A stretch of 64,000 bases of DNA from Xanthomonas fragariae (GTDB lineage: Bacteria > Pseudomonadota > Gammaproteobacteria > Xanthomonadales > Xanthomonadaceae), in contig NZ_LT853882.1 of NCBI RefSeq assembly GCF_900183975.1, forward strand, positions 3,155,501 to 3,219,500. The letters run 5' to 3'. The notes below the pieces were generated by a model. The model had not been told where the DNA came from. It ran no database searches and saw only the letters and a list, made by a program, of their open reading frames with translations. Shown here in pieces: positions 57,248 to 64,000 of the stretch. How positions within the stretch are numbered: the stretch's first letter is position 1; each line of letters starts with the position of its first letter. The translations under genes were made by a program, and so were the position numbers.

Positions 57248-57646
57248 TTACGTTGGGAAGTCGGGTAACACAGCGATACGGCATATGGTCGATGCGATCA
57301 GACGGCGTGCATCCGGCTCACACCGCGTCTGCGTGAAGTCTTCAAAGGATTCGCCGCGCATGATCGCGTAGACCTGCAGATTGGTCGCCCGCACCACGCG
57401 GGCGATTTTTCGATGACGAAGAATTTGACGCCGTATTGAACCAGACCAAGCAAGTCGCGCGTACGGATCAGCGCCTTTTCGTACTTGGTGAGTTCGGCTT
57501 TCTGCATCAACACTTCCGCATCCGGCAAACAGCGCTCGCGCAAAGGGGCGCGGATCATGTGCCAGAAAAAACGGTTGATACGCAGCGCACGATTGCTGGT
57601 GCGGAGATCGAATAGACAGATACCGTCGATATTGGATGCTTGCCAT
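57248..57646 (-). pseudogene. Broken LigA-type dioxygenase alpha-subunit gene
   Basis: From an ATG at 57644-57646 with GTAGGAG upstream, the first codons must shift frame to read ICLFDLRTSNRALRINRFFW then PDAEVLMQKAELTKYEKALI and RTRDLLGLVQYGVKFFVIEK. A second shift leads to ARVVRATNLQVYAIMRGESF then EDFTQTR. The parts match the alpha subunit of protocatechuate 4,5-dioxygenase or gallate dioxygenase. The stop lies 11 bases before the pcaQ start, so ligA-pcaQ was probably an operon. No beta subunit gene is present. Confidence 0.82.
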
Positions 57647-57728
57647 GCTGCACTCCTACGGTGCGGGCCGGCCACTTTTTTTGGGGGCCGAACGCGCATC
57701 ATTAATTGAGTCGGGATCAGCGATGCGA

Positions 57729-57790
57729 GGGATCCCAACAAATGACGACCAACGGCTCAGGATCGCCAAAACGGTATCCTTGGGATCCAA
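57729..57790. promoter_or_regulatory. VanR-like operator elements upstream of the gntR pseudogene
   Basis: TTGGGATCCAA at 57780-57790 is a near-palindrome close to the ATTGGATCCAAT operator of the vanillate regulator VanR. An inverted partner GGGATCCCAA lies at 57729-57738. They sit between the diverging ligA relic and the GntR gene, where such a repressor would act. The stretch 57647-57728 contains nothing else I can name. Confidence 0.45.
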
Positions 57791-57883
57791 ATTGCCATCA
57801 AGCGATCTCATCTGCAAGGCTTTTATTCAGGTATTGCGAGTTTTCCCTTCCGAGGAACGTGCGCCGCGGTACGGCGCGAGAGA

Positions 57884-58559
57884 ATGGAGCCAATGGCGAA
57901 CAACCACCGATTGCAAGCGGTCCAACAGCTGCGCGAATTAATCCTGTGCGGCACCTTCGCCCCTGGCGAGCGCATCACCGAGGCAGCATTGGCCGAGCGC
58001 CTGTCGATCTCGCGCACGCCCATCCGCCAGGCCCTGCCGGCGCTGTGCCAGGAAGGTTTGCTGGTGCAAGCAGGCAGTCGAGGCTACGCAGTGCGGCGTT
58101 TCAGTCAGCAGGAAAGCCTGGATGCACTGGCAGTGCGCGCCTTGATGGAAGGTATGGCCGCGCGCGCGGTCGCCGAACAGGGCGCCTCGTGCGCATTGCT
58201 CGCCACCTTGTAAGGCTCTCTCGGCGAAGGTGACCGGATCCTGGCAAAGCGCAGCCTCGGTGCTGACGATGAACAAGCCTATGGCGCCATGAATGCCCGT
58301 TTTCCATCGCGCCATTGTGGTGGCGGCCGACAAACCAATCCTCACCGAGACCGTGGACCGCTGCACACTGGTGCCTTTCGTCAGCCCGATCAATGTCGTG
58401 TTCGGTCAACGCTCGGCCACCCTGGCCTACGACGATTTGTATTACGGACATCGGCAACATGGCGTCATCGTCTCGGCGATCGAACAACGCGATGGCGCAC
58501 GTGCAGAGCTGTTGTTTCACGAACACGCTAATACCCAGCGGCATAGCATGGGAATTTGA
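57884..58559 (+). pseudogene. Broken GntR/FCD-family regulator gene
   Basis: The winged helix is intact (LRELILCGTFAPGERITEAA, LAERLSISRTPIRQALPAL). The frame then hits TAA at 58211-58213, in LLATL, stop, GSLGEGDRILAKRSLGADDE, where a CAA-to-TAA change is likely. It resumes to AMNARF and then needs a one-base correction in a T run (about 58298) to read HRAIVVAADKPILTETVDRC and YYGHRQHGVIVSAIEQRDGA to a stop at 58559. The second half is the FCD ligand-binding domain. With the neighbours this points to a regulator of aromatic-acid catabolism, VanR-like. Confidence 0.85.
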
Positions 58560-58823
58560 TGGCATCGGTTGCAACGCTTGGCGAGTCGTGTGAGGTAGCG
58601 GTAGTGACAACGCTGCGCAATCGCAACGGACTATCGGCCGCAGATACGGTGCCGTAATTGAGCCCCAGCACGATGGCATTGAAGCGCAACGAACTGTCTT
58701 TACAGGTCTAGGGCGTGAAGTAGATCAGCTGCGTCAATACTGCCGCTGCCCCTACTGTCGAGTTGCGGCAATGCCGGGCAATCGTTGCCGCGCGCGTGTT
58801 TGATCGCATTGGAATGATGTCGA
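58560..58823. other. Spacer between the gntR relic and the ubiquinone genes
   Basis: The 264 bases contain no gene I can support. A short minus-strand frame ending LTQLIYFTP resembles the end of an outer-membrane barrel protein but is too short to name. Confidence 0.4.
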
Positions 58824-60005
58824 TCACATGCCGCCGGAGGCGCGCTTCCATAGCACATCGACCAACGGCGGCACCTTGCCGGCCAGGCCGAGTACCGACC
58901 CGCGCAGCAAGGTCAGATGCATCTGGTCGTTGGAGAACACCGTATTGATCGCATCCAAGCCGTAAGCGGCCAAGGTGTTTTCGCTGCGTCGGGTGCGTGC
59001 CCAGCGCTGCAGCCGATGCGGGGCCGCCCACTCCGCACGTTTGGCGAGCGCGTTGCGCACCTCATCGCGCAGCGCAGCGACATCGCGCAGGCCCAGGTTG
59101 ACGCCCTGCCCGGCCAGCGGATGCACTACGTGCGCAGCATCGCCCAAGGTCAGCACGCGGCCGCTGACGTATTGCTCCACCAACTGCCGCTGCAGCGGGA
59201 ATGCCGCACGCGTCGATACCACGCGCGCTTGGCCTAGTCGCGCCGCAAAGGCCTGGGTCAGCTCGCGCGAAAATGCAGCATCATCGAGTGCCAGCACGCG
59301 CTCGGCCTCCGCGTCCGGCAAGGTCCACACGATCGAACTGCGGCCATCGGCAAACGGCAGAAATGCCAATGGACCGGTGGTCAAAAACCGTTGCCAGGCA
59401 GTGGACTGATGCGGCTGCTCGGTCTCCACGAACGCGACAACGCCACGCTGTGCATACGCATGCCGCGAGACCGGCAGCCCGGTGAGTTCGCGCAAGGTGG
59501 AAGCCGCACCATCGGCGGCGATCGCGACCGACGCCTCCAGCCGGCTGCCATCGTCCAGGCGCAAGCGTACGTAATCGGCGTCCTGTTCCAGTTCGACCAC
59601 GCGCGCCGGGCAATGCACTTCGATGCCGGCGGCGTGCACGGCAGCCCACAGGCGGTCGACCAGCGCATCGTTTTCGACGATCCAGCCGAGTTGTTCGCGA
59701 CCCAGCGTATCGGCATCGAAGCTCAGCTCGCCGCCACCGCCTGCATCCCACACCCGCATGCGCCGATATGGCTGCACGCGCGCGGCCCGCACAGCCTTCC
59801 ATACACCCAGGCTGTCCAGCAGCGCAGCGTTGTCGGCGGCGAAGGCATACACGCGCAAATCGGGTTTGTCGGCACGCCAACGTGCGGGCTCACGCCCTTC
59901 CACCAAGGCAACGCTCAGGCCGGCATCGGCCAGGGCCAGTGCGCAAGCGGCACCGACGACGCCGCCACCGACGATCAACCCGTCGCGCGTACTGCGGCGG
60001 CTCAT
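58824..60005 (-). CDS. FAD-dependent ubiquinone biosynthesis hydroxylase (UbiH/UbiF/UbiI family)
   Basis: The 393-aa class A flavoprotein monooxygenase has the N-terminal FAD motif GLIVGGGVVGAACALALADA, the DG motif AIAADGAASTLREL (near 165) and the GD motif VLTLGDAAHVVHPLAGQGVN (near 285), in the form typical of ubiquinone-ring hydroxylases. Which ring position it acts on cannot be told from sequence alone. Its ATG at 60003-60005 overlaps the ubiH stop (ATGA), so the two are translated together. Confidence 0.92.
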   Translation of the reverse strand: MSRRSTRDGLIVGGGVVGAACALALADAGLSVALVEGREPARWRADKPDLRVYAFAADNAALLDSLGVWKAVRAARVQPYRRMRVWDAGGGGELSFDADTLGREQLGWIVENDALVDRLWAAVHAAGIEVHCPARVVELEQDADYVRLRLDDGSRLEASVAIAADGAASTLRELTGLPVSRHAYAQRGVVAFVETEQPHQSTAWQRFLTTGPLAFLPFADGRSSIVWTLPDAEAERVLALDDAAFSRELTQAFAARLGQARVVSTRAAFPLQRQLVEQYVSGRVLTLGDAAHVVHPLAGQGVNLGLRDVAALRDEVRNALAKRAEWAAPHRLQRWARTRRSENTLAAYGLDAINTVFSNDQMHLTLLRGSVLGLAGKVPPLVDVLWKRASGGM

Positions 60006-61210
60006 GCGATCCCCCGGCACAACTGCGGCACGTCGCCATGGAAGCCCATTGCCCCGCCCACCAACAGCGATTGCAACGGCACTGCCTGTGAGGTTGCGAA
60101 CAAACCGAGGCTGCGCAATGGCCGCAGCAACGACGCCGGATTGCCGGTGAGCCGCGCCAATCCGCTGGAAAAACCGATCGTTTGTTCGCGGTCCACGCGG
60201 CGCCGTGCCAGATACTCGGCCAGCAACGCACTTGCTCCGGCATCGCTGCGATCGTGTTCGATCAATTCGGCCAGCGTCAGTGCATCGCGCAGCCCCAGAT
60301 TGAAGCCTTGCGCGCCGATCGGATGCAGCGTTTGCGCGGCGTTGCCGAGCAGTATCACGCGCTCGGCGACCAGGCTGTTCGCCAACACCTGCACCAGCGG
60401 ATAGGCACTGCGCTCGCCGCTGGCGATAAAGCGCCCGGCGCGCCATCCGGCTGCACGCTGTAGCCGCGCAAGCCAACCGGCGTCGTCGAGCGCAGCCACT
60501 GCCTCGGCATCGGAACGCGCCACGCAGTGGATCGCGCCGTAATGGCGATCACCCCGCGGCAGCAGCGCGGTCGGACCGTGTTCGCCAAAACGCTCCCATG
60601 CAGTGCCGTCCGGTGGCCGCGACGCACGCACCCTCGCTACGAACAACGTCTGCAAAAAGTCATGTTCGTCGGTACCGATATGCAGCAGCTCGCGCACTGC
60701 GCTATGGCTGCCGTCGGCGCCGACCACCAGCTTGGCATGCACGACTTGCTCGCCCTGGTCGGTAGCGATCCGCAGCGCGCGCGCGCCGTCCTGCGCTGGT
60801 CCGACTCCGATGCAACGCGCCGGGCGATAGCGGCGCAGATGGGTCAGCTCGCCCAGCCGTGCCTGCAACGCCTCACCGAAGTCGCGCGCCACCACCACTT
60901 GGCCGAAACTGTCGCGACCGTAGTCTGTAGCGTCGAGCTGCACCCGGCCAAAGTCGCCGGCGCGGCTGACATGGATGCGCCGGATCGGCCCGGGCGGGCT
61001 GCGCAGCTTGTCCATCACCCCAAGCACGCCGAGCGCGTTGACGGTAGCGGCGGCAAAACTCAGATTACGTTGGTCGAACACCGCAGGCGGTGTACCGGTC
61101 GGGGCGGCTTCCACCAGCCCGACATCCAGGCCGAGGCGGTCCAGCGCAATCACCAGGCTGGAGCCGACCAGGCCGCCGCCAACGATCAGAACATCATGTG
61201 GGTGTGTCAT
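60002..61210 (-). CDS. ubiH: 2-octaprenyl-6-methoxyphenol hydroxylase UbiH
   Basis: The 402-aa hydroxylase (start ATG 61208-61210, MTHPHDVLIVGGGLVGSSL) is in the same family as its neighbour. It shows the FAD loop, ATVNALGVLGVMDKLRSPPG, VVGADGSHSAVRELL (DG motif) and VILLGNAAQTLHPIGAQGFN, where Asn replaces the usual Asp of the GD motif, as in UbiH proteins. It hydroxylates the ubiquinone precursor ring. It is divergent from the membrane protein at 61458. Confidence 0.92.
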   Translation of the reverse strand: MTHPHDVLIVGGGLVGSSLVIALDRLGLDVGLVEAAPTGTPPAVFDQRNLSFAAATVNALGVLGVMDKLRSPPGPIRRIHVSRAGDFGRVQLDATDYGRDSFGQVVVARDFGEALQARLGELTHLRRYRPARCIGVGPAQDGARALRIATDQGEQVVHAKLVVGADGSHSAVRELLHIGTDEHDFLQTLFVARVRASRPPDGTAWERFGEHGPTALLPRGDRHYGAIHCVARSDAEAVAALDDAGWLARLQRAAGWRAGRFIASGERSAYPLVQVLANSLVAERVILLGNAAQTLHPIGAQGFNLGLRDALTLAELIEHDRSDAGASALLAEYLARRRVDREQTIGFSSGLARLTGNPASLLRPLRSLGLFATSQAVPLQSLLVGGAMGFHGDVPQLCRGIA

Positions 61211-61457
61211 TGCCACATGATAATCCTTCGGCCCTGGCCCGTTGGAGCGATCGGGAGGACAGCTTGCCGCGCCCTGACCGCATGGCACCGCCGCTCTCTC
61301 AGCCGGCGCGAGTGTCCTCCAACGTCGCGTCCGGGGCGGCGGAACCGTGCGCAAAGCGATTACCCGGGGCAGCCGAGTCCCCAAACGCCCACAACGGCGT
61401 GGGCATGCTCAAGTTCCACGCTACACTCGACGGCTTGTGACACGGCAACCTTCGCAC

Positions 61458-62036
61458 ATGACTGCTCGTTCGCACGACACCCTGATTCTGAGCTTGCTGG
61501 CCCTCCTGATGGCGGCCACACGGATCAATCACTTAGCGCCGGTCCCGGACGCGTCCTGGGCGGTGTTCTTCATCGGCGGCTTTCACCTGGCTGCGCGCAC
61601 CAAGCTGGCGTTTCCATTGCTGATGGTGCTGGCGGTAGCGGTGGACTGGCTGGTGATCACCCAGCAGGGCCTGAGCTTTTGGCAGCACTACTGCGTATCC
61701 CCGGCGTACTGGTGCCTGATCCCGGCGTACTTCGCGCTGTGGGCCGGTGGGGTCTGGCTGCGCCGGCACTATCACGGCGCGCGATGGAGCGCGCTGGCCA
61801 GGCTGGTGCCCGCGTTTTTGATCTCCGTGGCGCTGTGCCAGCTGATCGCCCAGGGCAGCTTCTACTGGATCAGTGCCAGCGTGGCCGAGCCGACCGTGGC
61901 CGGCTGGTTCAAGAACTACACCGACTGGCTGGGGCCTTACCTGCGCAGCGCCGCGATGTATCTTGCAGCAGCCGCCATGATCCAGGTCGCTGCCGAGCGG
62001 CTGACCAGCTCGCACGGCCAGACGCAGGCCGGCTGA
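61458..62036 (+). CDS. DUF6580-like membrane protein next to a cobalamin gene
   Basis: The 192-aa protein has five or six hydrophobic segments (LILSLLALLMAATRINHLAP, WAVFFIGGFHLAARTKLAFP, LMVLAVAVDWLVITQQG, SPAYWCLIPAYFALWAGGVW, LVPAFLISVALCQLIAQG, YLRSAAMYLAAAAMIQVA). The N-terminal pattern, with Pro and Asp after the first helix, is like DUF6580 proteins, predicted transporter S-components. The cobalamin adenosyltransferase gene starts three bases after its stop, so a role in corrinoid or cobalt uptake is plausible but unproven. No B12 riboswitch was found in the 247-base spacer upstream. Confidence 0.82.
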   Translation: MTARSHDTLILSLLALLMAATRINHLAPVPDASWAVFFIGGFHLAARTKLAFPLLMVLAVAVDWLVITQQGLSFWQHYCVSPAYWCLIPAYFALWAGGVWLRRHYHGARWSALARLVPAFLISVALCQLIAQGSFYWISASVAEPTVAGWFKNYTDWLGPYLRSAAMYLAAAAMIQVAAERLTSSHGQTQAG

Positions 62037-62039
62037 ACG

Positions 62040-62597
62040 ATGGGCAATCGGCTCTCACGCATCTATACGCGCACCGGCGACGACGGCAGCACCGGTCTGG
62101 GCGACGGCAGCCGCACCGGCAAGGACGCACAGCGCGTCGATGCCTACGGCACCGTCGACGAAGCCAATTCGGCCATTGGCGTGCTGCTGGCCGCGCCCGG
62201 TGTGCCGGAGTCGATCGCCGAACTGCTGACCACCGTGCAACACCAGTTGTTCGATCTGGGCGGCGAGCTGTGCATCCCCGGCCATGCGGCCATAGACCCC
62301 GCAGACATCGACGCGCTGGAGCGCCAGTTGGATCACTTCAACGACACGCTGCCGCCATTGAAGGAGTTCATTCTCCCTGCCGGTGGCGAAGCCGCCGCAC
62401 GCTGCCATCTGGCCCGCACCATCGTGCGCCGGGCCGAGCGCGAGACCGTTGCGTTGTCGCGCCAGGAAGCGGTGCGCAGCGAGGCGATCGGTTACCTGAA
62501 TCGGCTGTCCGACCTGCTATTCGTGTTGGCGCGCGTGCTGGCGCGCGTCGATGGCGGGCAGGAAGTGCTGTGGCGGCACGACCGCCGCCGCGGTTGA
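62040..62597 (+). CDS. Cob(I)alamin adenosyltransferase, PduO type
   Basis: The 185-aa trimeric ATP:corrinoid adenosyltransferase transfers the 5'-deoxyadenosyl group of ATP to cob(I)alamin. The ATP-binding N-terminal motif is RIYTRTGDDGSTGLGDGSR. The GTVDEANSAIGVLLAA and FILPAGGEAAARCHLARTIV helices and the C-terminal YLNRLSDLLFVLARVLAR, with the Asp that contacts the corrin, are characteristic. It is coupled to the membrane protein upstream. Confidence 0.93.
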   Translation: MGNRLSRIYTRTGDDGSTGLGDGSRTGKDAQRVDAYGTVDEANSAIGVLLAAPGVPESIAELLTTVQHQLFDLGGELCIPGHAAIDPADIDALERQLDHFNDTLPPLKEFILPAGGEAAARCHLARTIVRRAERETVALSRQEAVRSEAIGYLNRLSDLLFVLARVLARVDGGQEVLWRHDRRRG

Positions 62598-62635
62598 ACA
62601 TGCGTTCGGCACGGCGCAGAGGCTAGATTTGCCCC

Positions 62636-63544
62636 ATGTTGGTCTTCACCCATTCCGCCTGCCTCGGCCACAACGCCGGCCCAGAGCATCCCGAGAGCCC
62701 CGCCCGCCTGGAAGCGGTGGTCCAAGCCCTACGCGCCGCATTCCCGGACCTGGACTGGCGCGAAGCGCCGCTGGCCAAGCTCGGCGACCTGTACCGGGTG
62801 CACGAGCGTGAACAAGTGGATGCGGTGCTGGAAACCGTTGTGGAAGGCCATCACCGGCTGGACGTGGACACCGTGATGTCGCCCGGCTCGCGCGCGGCAG
62901 CATTGCGCGCGGCTGGTGCCGGCATCGCAGCGGTGGACGCAGTGATGCAGAACCTCAGCCGCACGGCCTTTTGCGCTGTCCGCCCGCCCGGCCACCACGC
63001 TACTGCGCAGGTGTCGATGGGCTTTTGCTTGTTCAACAACATCGCCGTGGCCGCCGCCCACGCGCGCGACCGGCACGGGCTGGAGCGGATCACCATCGTC
63101 GATTTCGACGTGCACCACGGCAACGGCACCCAGGCTATCTTCGAGCGCGACCCGACCGTGCAGTACCTGAGCACCCACCAGTCCGGGCTCTATCCGCACT
63201 CGGGCAGCGTTCACGAACGCGGCACCGGCAACATCCACAACCTGCTGCTGCCACCAGGCTGCGAAGGGCTGCGCTTCCGCAATGTGTGGGAAGACCAGAT
63301 GCTGCCGCTGATCGATGCCTTCCGCCCACAACTGATCCTGATATCCGCCGGCTTCGATGCGCATTTGCGCGATCCGCTGGCCGATCTGATGCTCGATGAC
63401 GTCGATTTCGCCTGGCTGACCAGCGCGCTACGCGCCCTGGCAGATCGGCATGCGCGTGGCCGCGTGGTGTCCATGCTGGAAGGCGGCTACGACCTGCAGG
63501 CGTTGCGCGAGAGCAGTGTGGCGCACGTGGCTGCACTGCGTTGA
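62636..63544 (+). CDS. Histone-deacetylase-family hydrolase
   Basis: The 302-aa zinc hydrolase has the class II-type features AVRPPGHHATAQVSMGFCLF with the paired His, IVDFDVHHGNGTQAIF with the metal-binding Asp and His, and ISAGFDAHLRDPLADL (second metal Asp), plus MLEGGYDLQAL near the end. Bacterial members deacetylate acetylated amines or polyamines; the substrate here is unknown. It starts at ATG 62636 right after the adenosyltransferase gene. Confidence 0.93.
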   Translation: MLVFTHSACLGHNAGPEHPESPARLEAVVQALRAAFPDLDWREAPLAKLGDLYRVHEREQVDAVLETVVEGHHRLDVDTVMSPGSRAAALRAAGAGIAAVDAVMQNLSRTAFCAVRPPGHHATAQVSMGFCLFNNIAVAAAHARDRHGLERITIVDFDVHHGNGTQAIFERDPTVQYLSTHQSGLYPHSGSVHERGTGNIHNLLLPPGCEGLRFRNVWEDQMLPLIDAFRPQLILISAGFDAHLRDPLADLMLDDVDFAWLTSALRALADRHARGRVVSMLEGGYDLQALRESSVAHVAALR

Positions 63545-63672
63545 ACCCCGACGGCGCGCCAGTCGCGCTGCCGGTTGCGATGAACCTCACCCTTACCTAC
63601 GCCAAAGCTCTTCATTGCCCCTATGCGGGGTATGCGGCAAGCTAGTTGCCATTTTATTGGTTGAACCCACGC

Positions 63673-64000
63673 GTGCTCCGAGCTCTCCGCCTGTTCCCCC
63701 TGCCTTTGAGCATTGCCATCTGCCTCCCGGCCATGGCTGCCGACAAGCCGCTGAACTGGGGATTGTGCCCGGCCGTGGACCCGCTGCCCGGTTTCGACGG
63801 CGCCCCCGACGCCGACGCCAAGGCTGCCGAGATACGCCAGCAGTTGCCGACCGACATCGAAGGCGACCAGTTGTCCGGCACCAACACCACCCCGCAATAC
63901 CAGGGTAACGTGGCCCTCAAGCGTGGCGACCAGTTCCTGGGCGCGGACAACCTGCGCATGGACACCGAGACCGGCAACTACATCGCTGAAGGCAATGTCC
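63673..64000 (+). CDS. lptD: LPS-assembly protein LptD, N-terminal part
   Basis: LptD is the outer-membrane channel that inserts lipopolysaccharide. The visible 109 residues include a signal peptide (LRALRLFPLPLSIAICLPAM, cleavage at AMAAD) and the start of the periplasmic beta-jellyroll (YQGNVALKRGDQFLGADNLR, MDTETGNYIAEGNV). The start is GTG 63673; an ATG is absent in a suitable place. The rest of the gene is beyond the window. Confidence 0.94.
   Translation, partial: MLRALRLFPLPLSIAICLPAMAADKPLNWGLCPAVDPLPGFDGAPDADAKAAEIRQQLPTDIEGDQLSGTNTTPQYQGNVALKRGDQFLGADNLRMDTETGNYIAEGNV

Noticed and set aside
58708-58823. Minus-strand tail ending LTQLIYFTP as an outer-membrane protein relic
   Set aside because: Only about 20 residues are suggestive, and the upstream codons give nothing.
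61211-61457. Cobalamin riboswitch upstream of the DUF6580-like and adenosyltransferase genes
   Set aside because: No convincing B12 box or conserved core helices were found on reading the spacer.
60527-62626. A 699-codon open frame on the plus strand over ubiH, the spacer, the DUF6580-like gene and the adenosyltransferase gene
   Set aside because: It is antisense or out of frame to four well-supported genes, has no family features and is an artefact of high GC.

Overview
This window is chromosomal DNA of a plant-associated gammaproteobacterium, almost certainly a Xanthomonas. The protein of the gene at 12204-13910 has the length (568 aa) and the key residues His218 and Lys388 of the crystallised X. 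campestris O-GlcNAc transferase homologue. The order ahpC-ahpF-oxyR-orfX(rnk) is the one described in Xanthomonas. The high-GC codon use and the sequences of pip, rlmM and lptD also fit. The species cannot be fixed from sequence reading alone; the number of recent pseudogenes and one IS copy suggest a lineage undergoing gene decay.

Layout. 1-2740 (minus): one transcription unit, promoter then tRNA-Tyr, tRNA-Gly, tRNA-Thr, tuf, tRNA-Trp, secE and nusG. 2804-9780 (minus): ychF, pth, rplY, prs, tRNA-Gln, ispE, lolB and a TPR protein. 9846-15316 (plus): hemA, prfA, O-GlcNAc transferase, moaB and a PPK2 kinase. 15298-18761 (minus): a membrane protein, a broken acylphosphatase gene, a thioredoxin-like lipoprotein and a YihY membrane protein. 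18873-20866 (plus): wrbA, a DUF2069 gene with one nonsense codon, an asparaginase-like gene and ybaK. 20916-24181: an intact secreted subtilase and a decayed tandem copy. 24451-25299: an IS5-family element inserted exactly at the ilvE stop codon, separating ilvE from its terminator. 25300-35835: ilvE, sufT, an ECF sigma operon, a DUF1631 gene, then nitroreductase, 5'-3' exonuclease, NUDIX and N-formylglutamate amidohydrolase. 35832-37334: a lone AT-rich foreign gene with a C-terminal HEPN-type R-x4-H motif, tucked behind pip. 37343-45294: pip, prmC, the OxyR peroxide-defence cluster, rnk, tal and msrA. 45580-54217: luxR, a histidine-kinase relic, a DUF2007 gene, a GST gene, glnS, a deaminase, rlmM, a Tat-exported oxidoreductase and an SMP-30 protein. 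55.1-58.6 kb: wreckage of an aromatic-acid catabolic locus (hydroxycinnamoyl-CoA hydratase-lyase, acyl-CoA ligase, LigA-type dioxygenase subunit, GntR regulator) around an apparently intact pcaQ. 58824-64000: two ubiquinone hydroxylases, a DUF6580-like membrane protein with a PduO-type cobalamin adenosyltransferase, a histone-deacetylase-like hydrolase and the start of lptD.

Most of the window is core housekeeping: translation, heme, isoprenoid and ubiquinone synthesis, outer-membrane assembly and peroxide defence. The points of biological interest are the HEPN gene, the IS at the ilvE stop codon, the clustered pseudogenes and the regulatory DNA around ahpC. I see no CRISPR array, rRNA gene or prophage.
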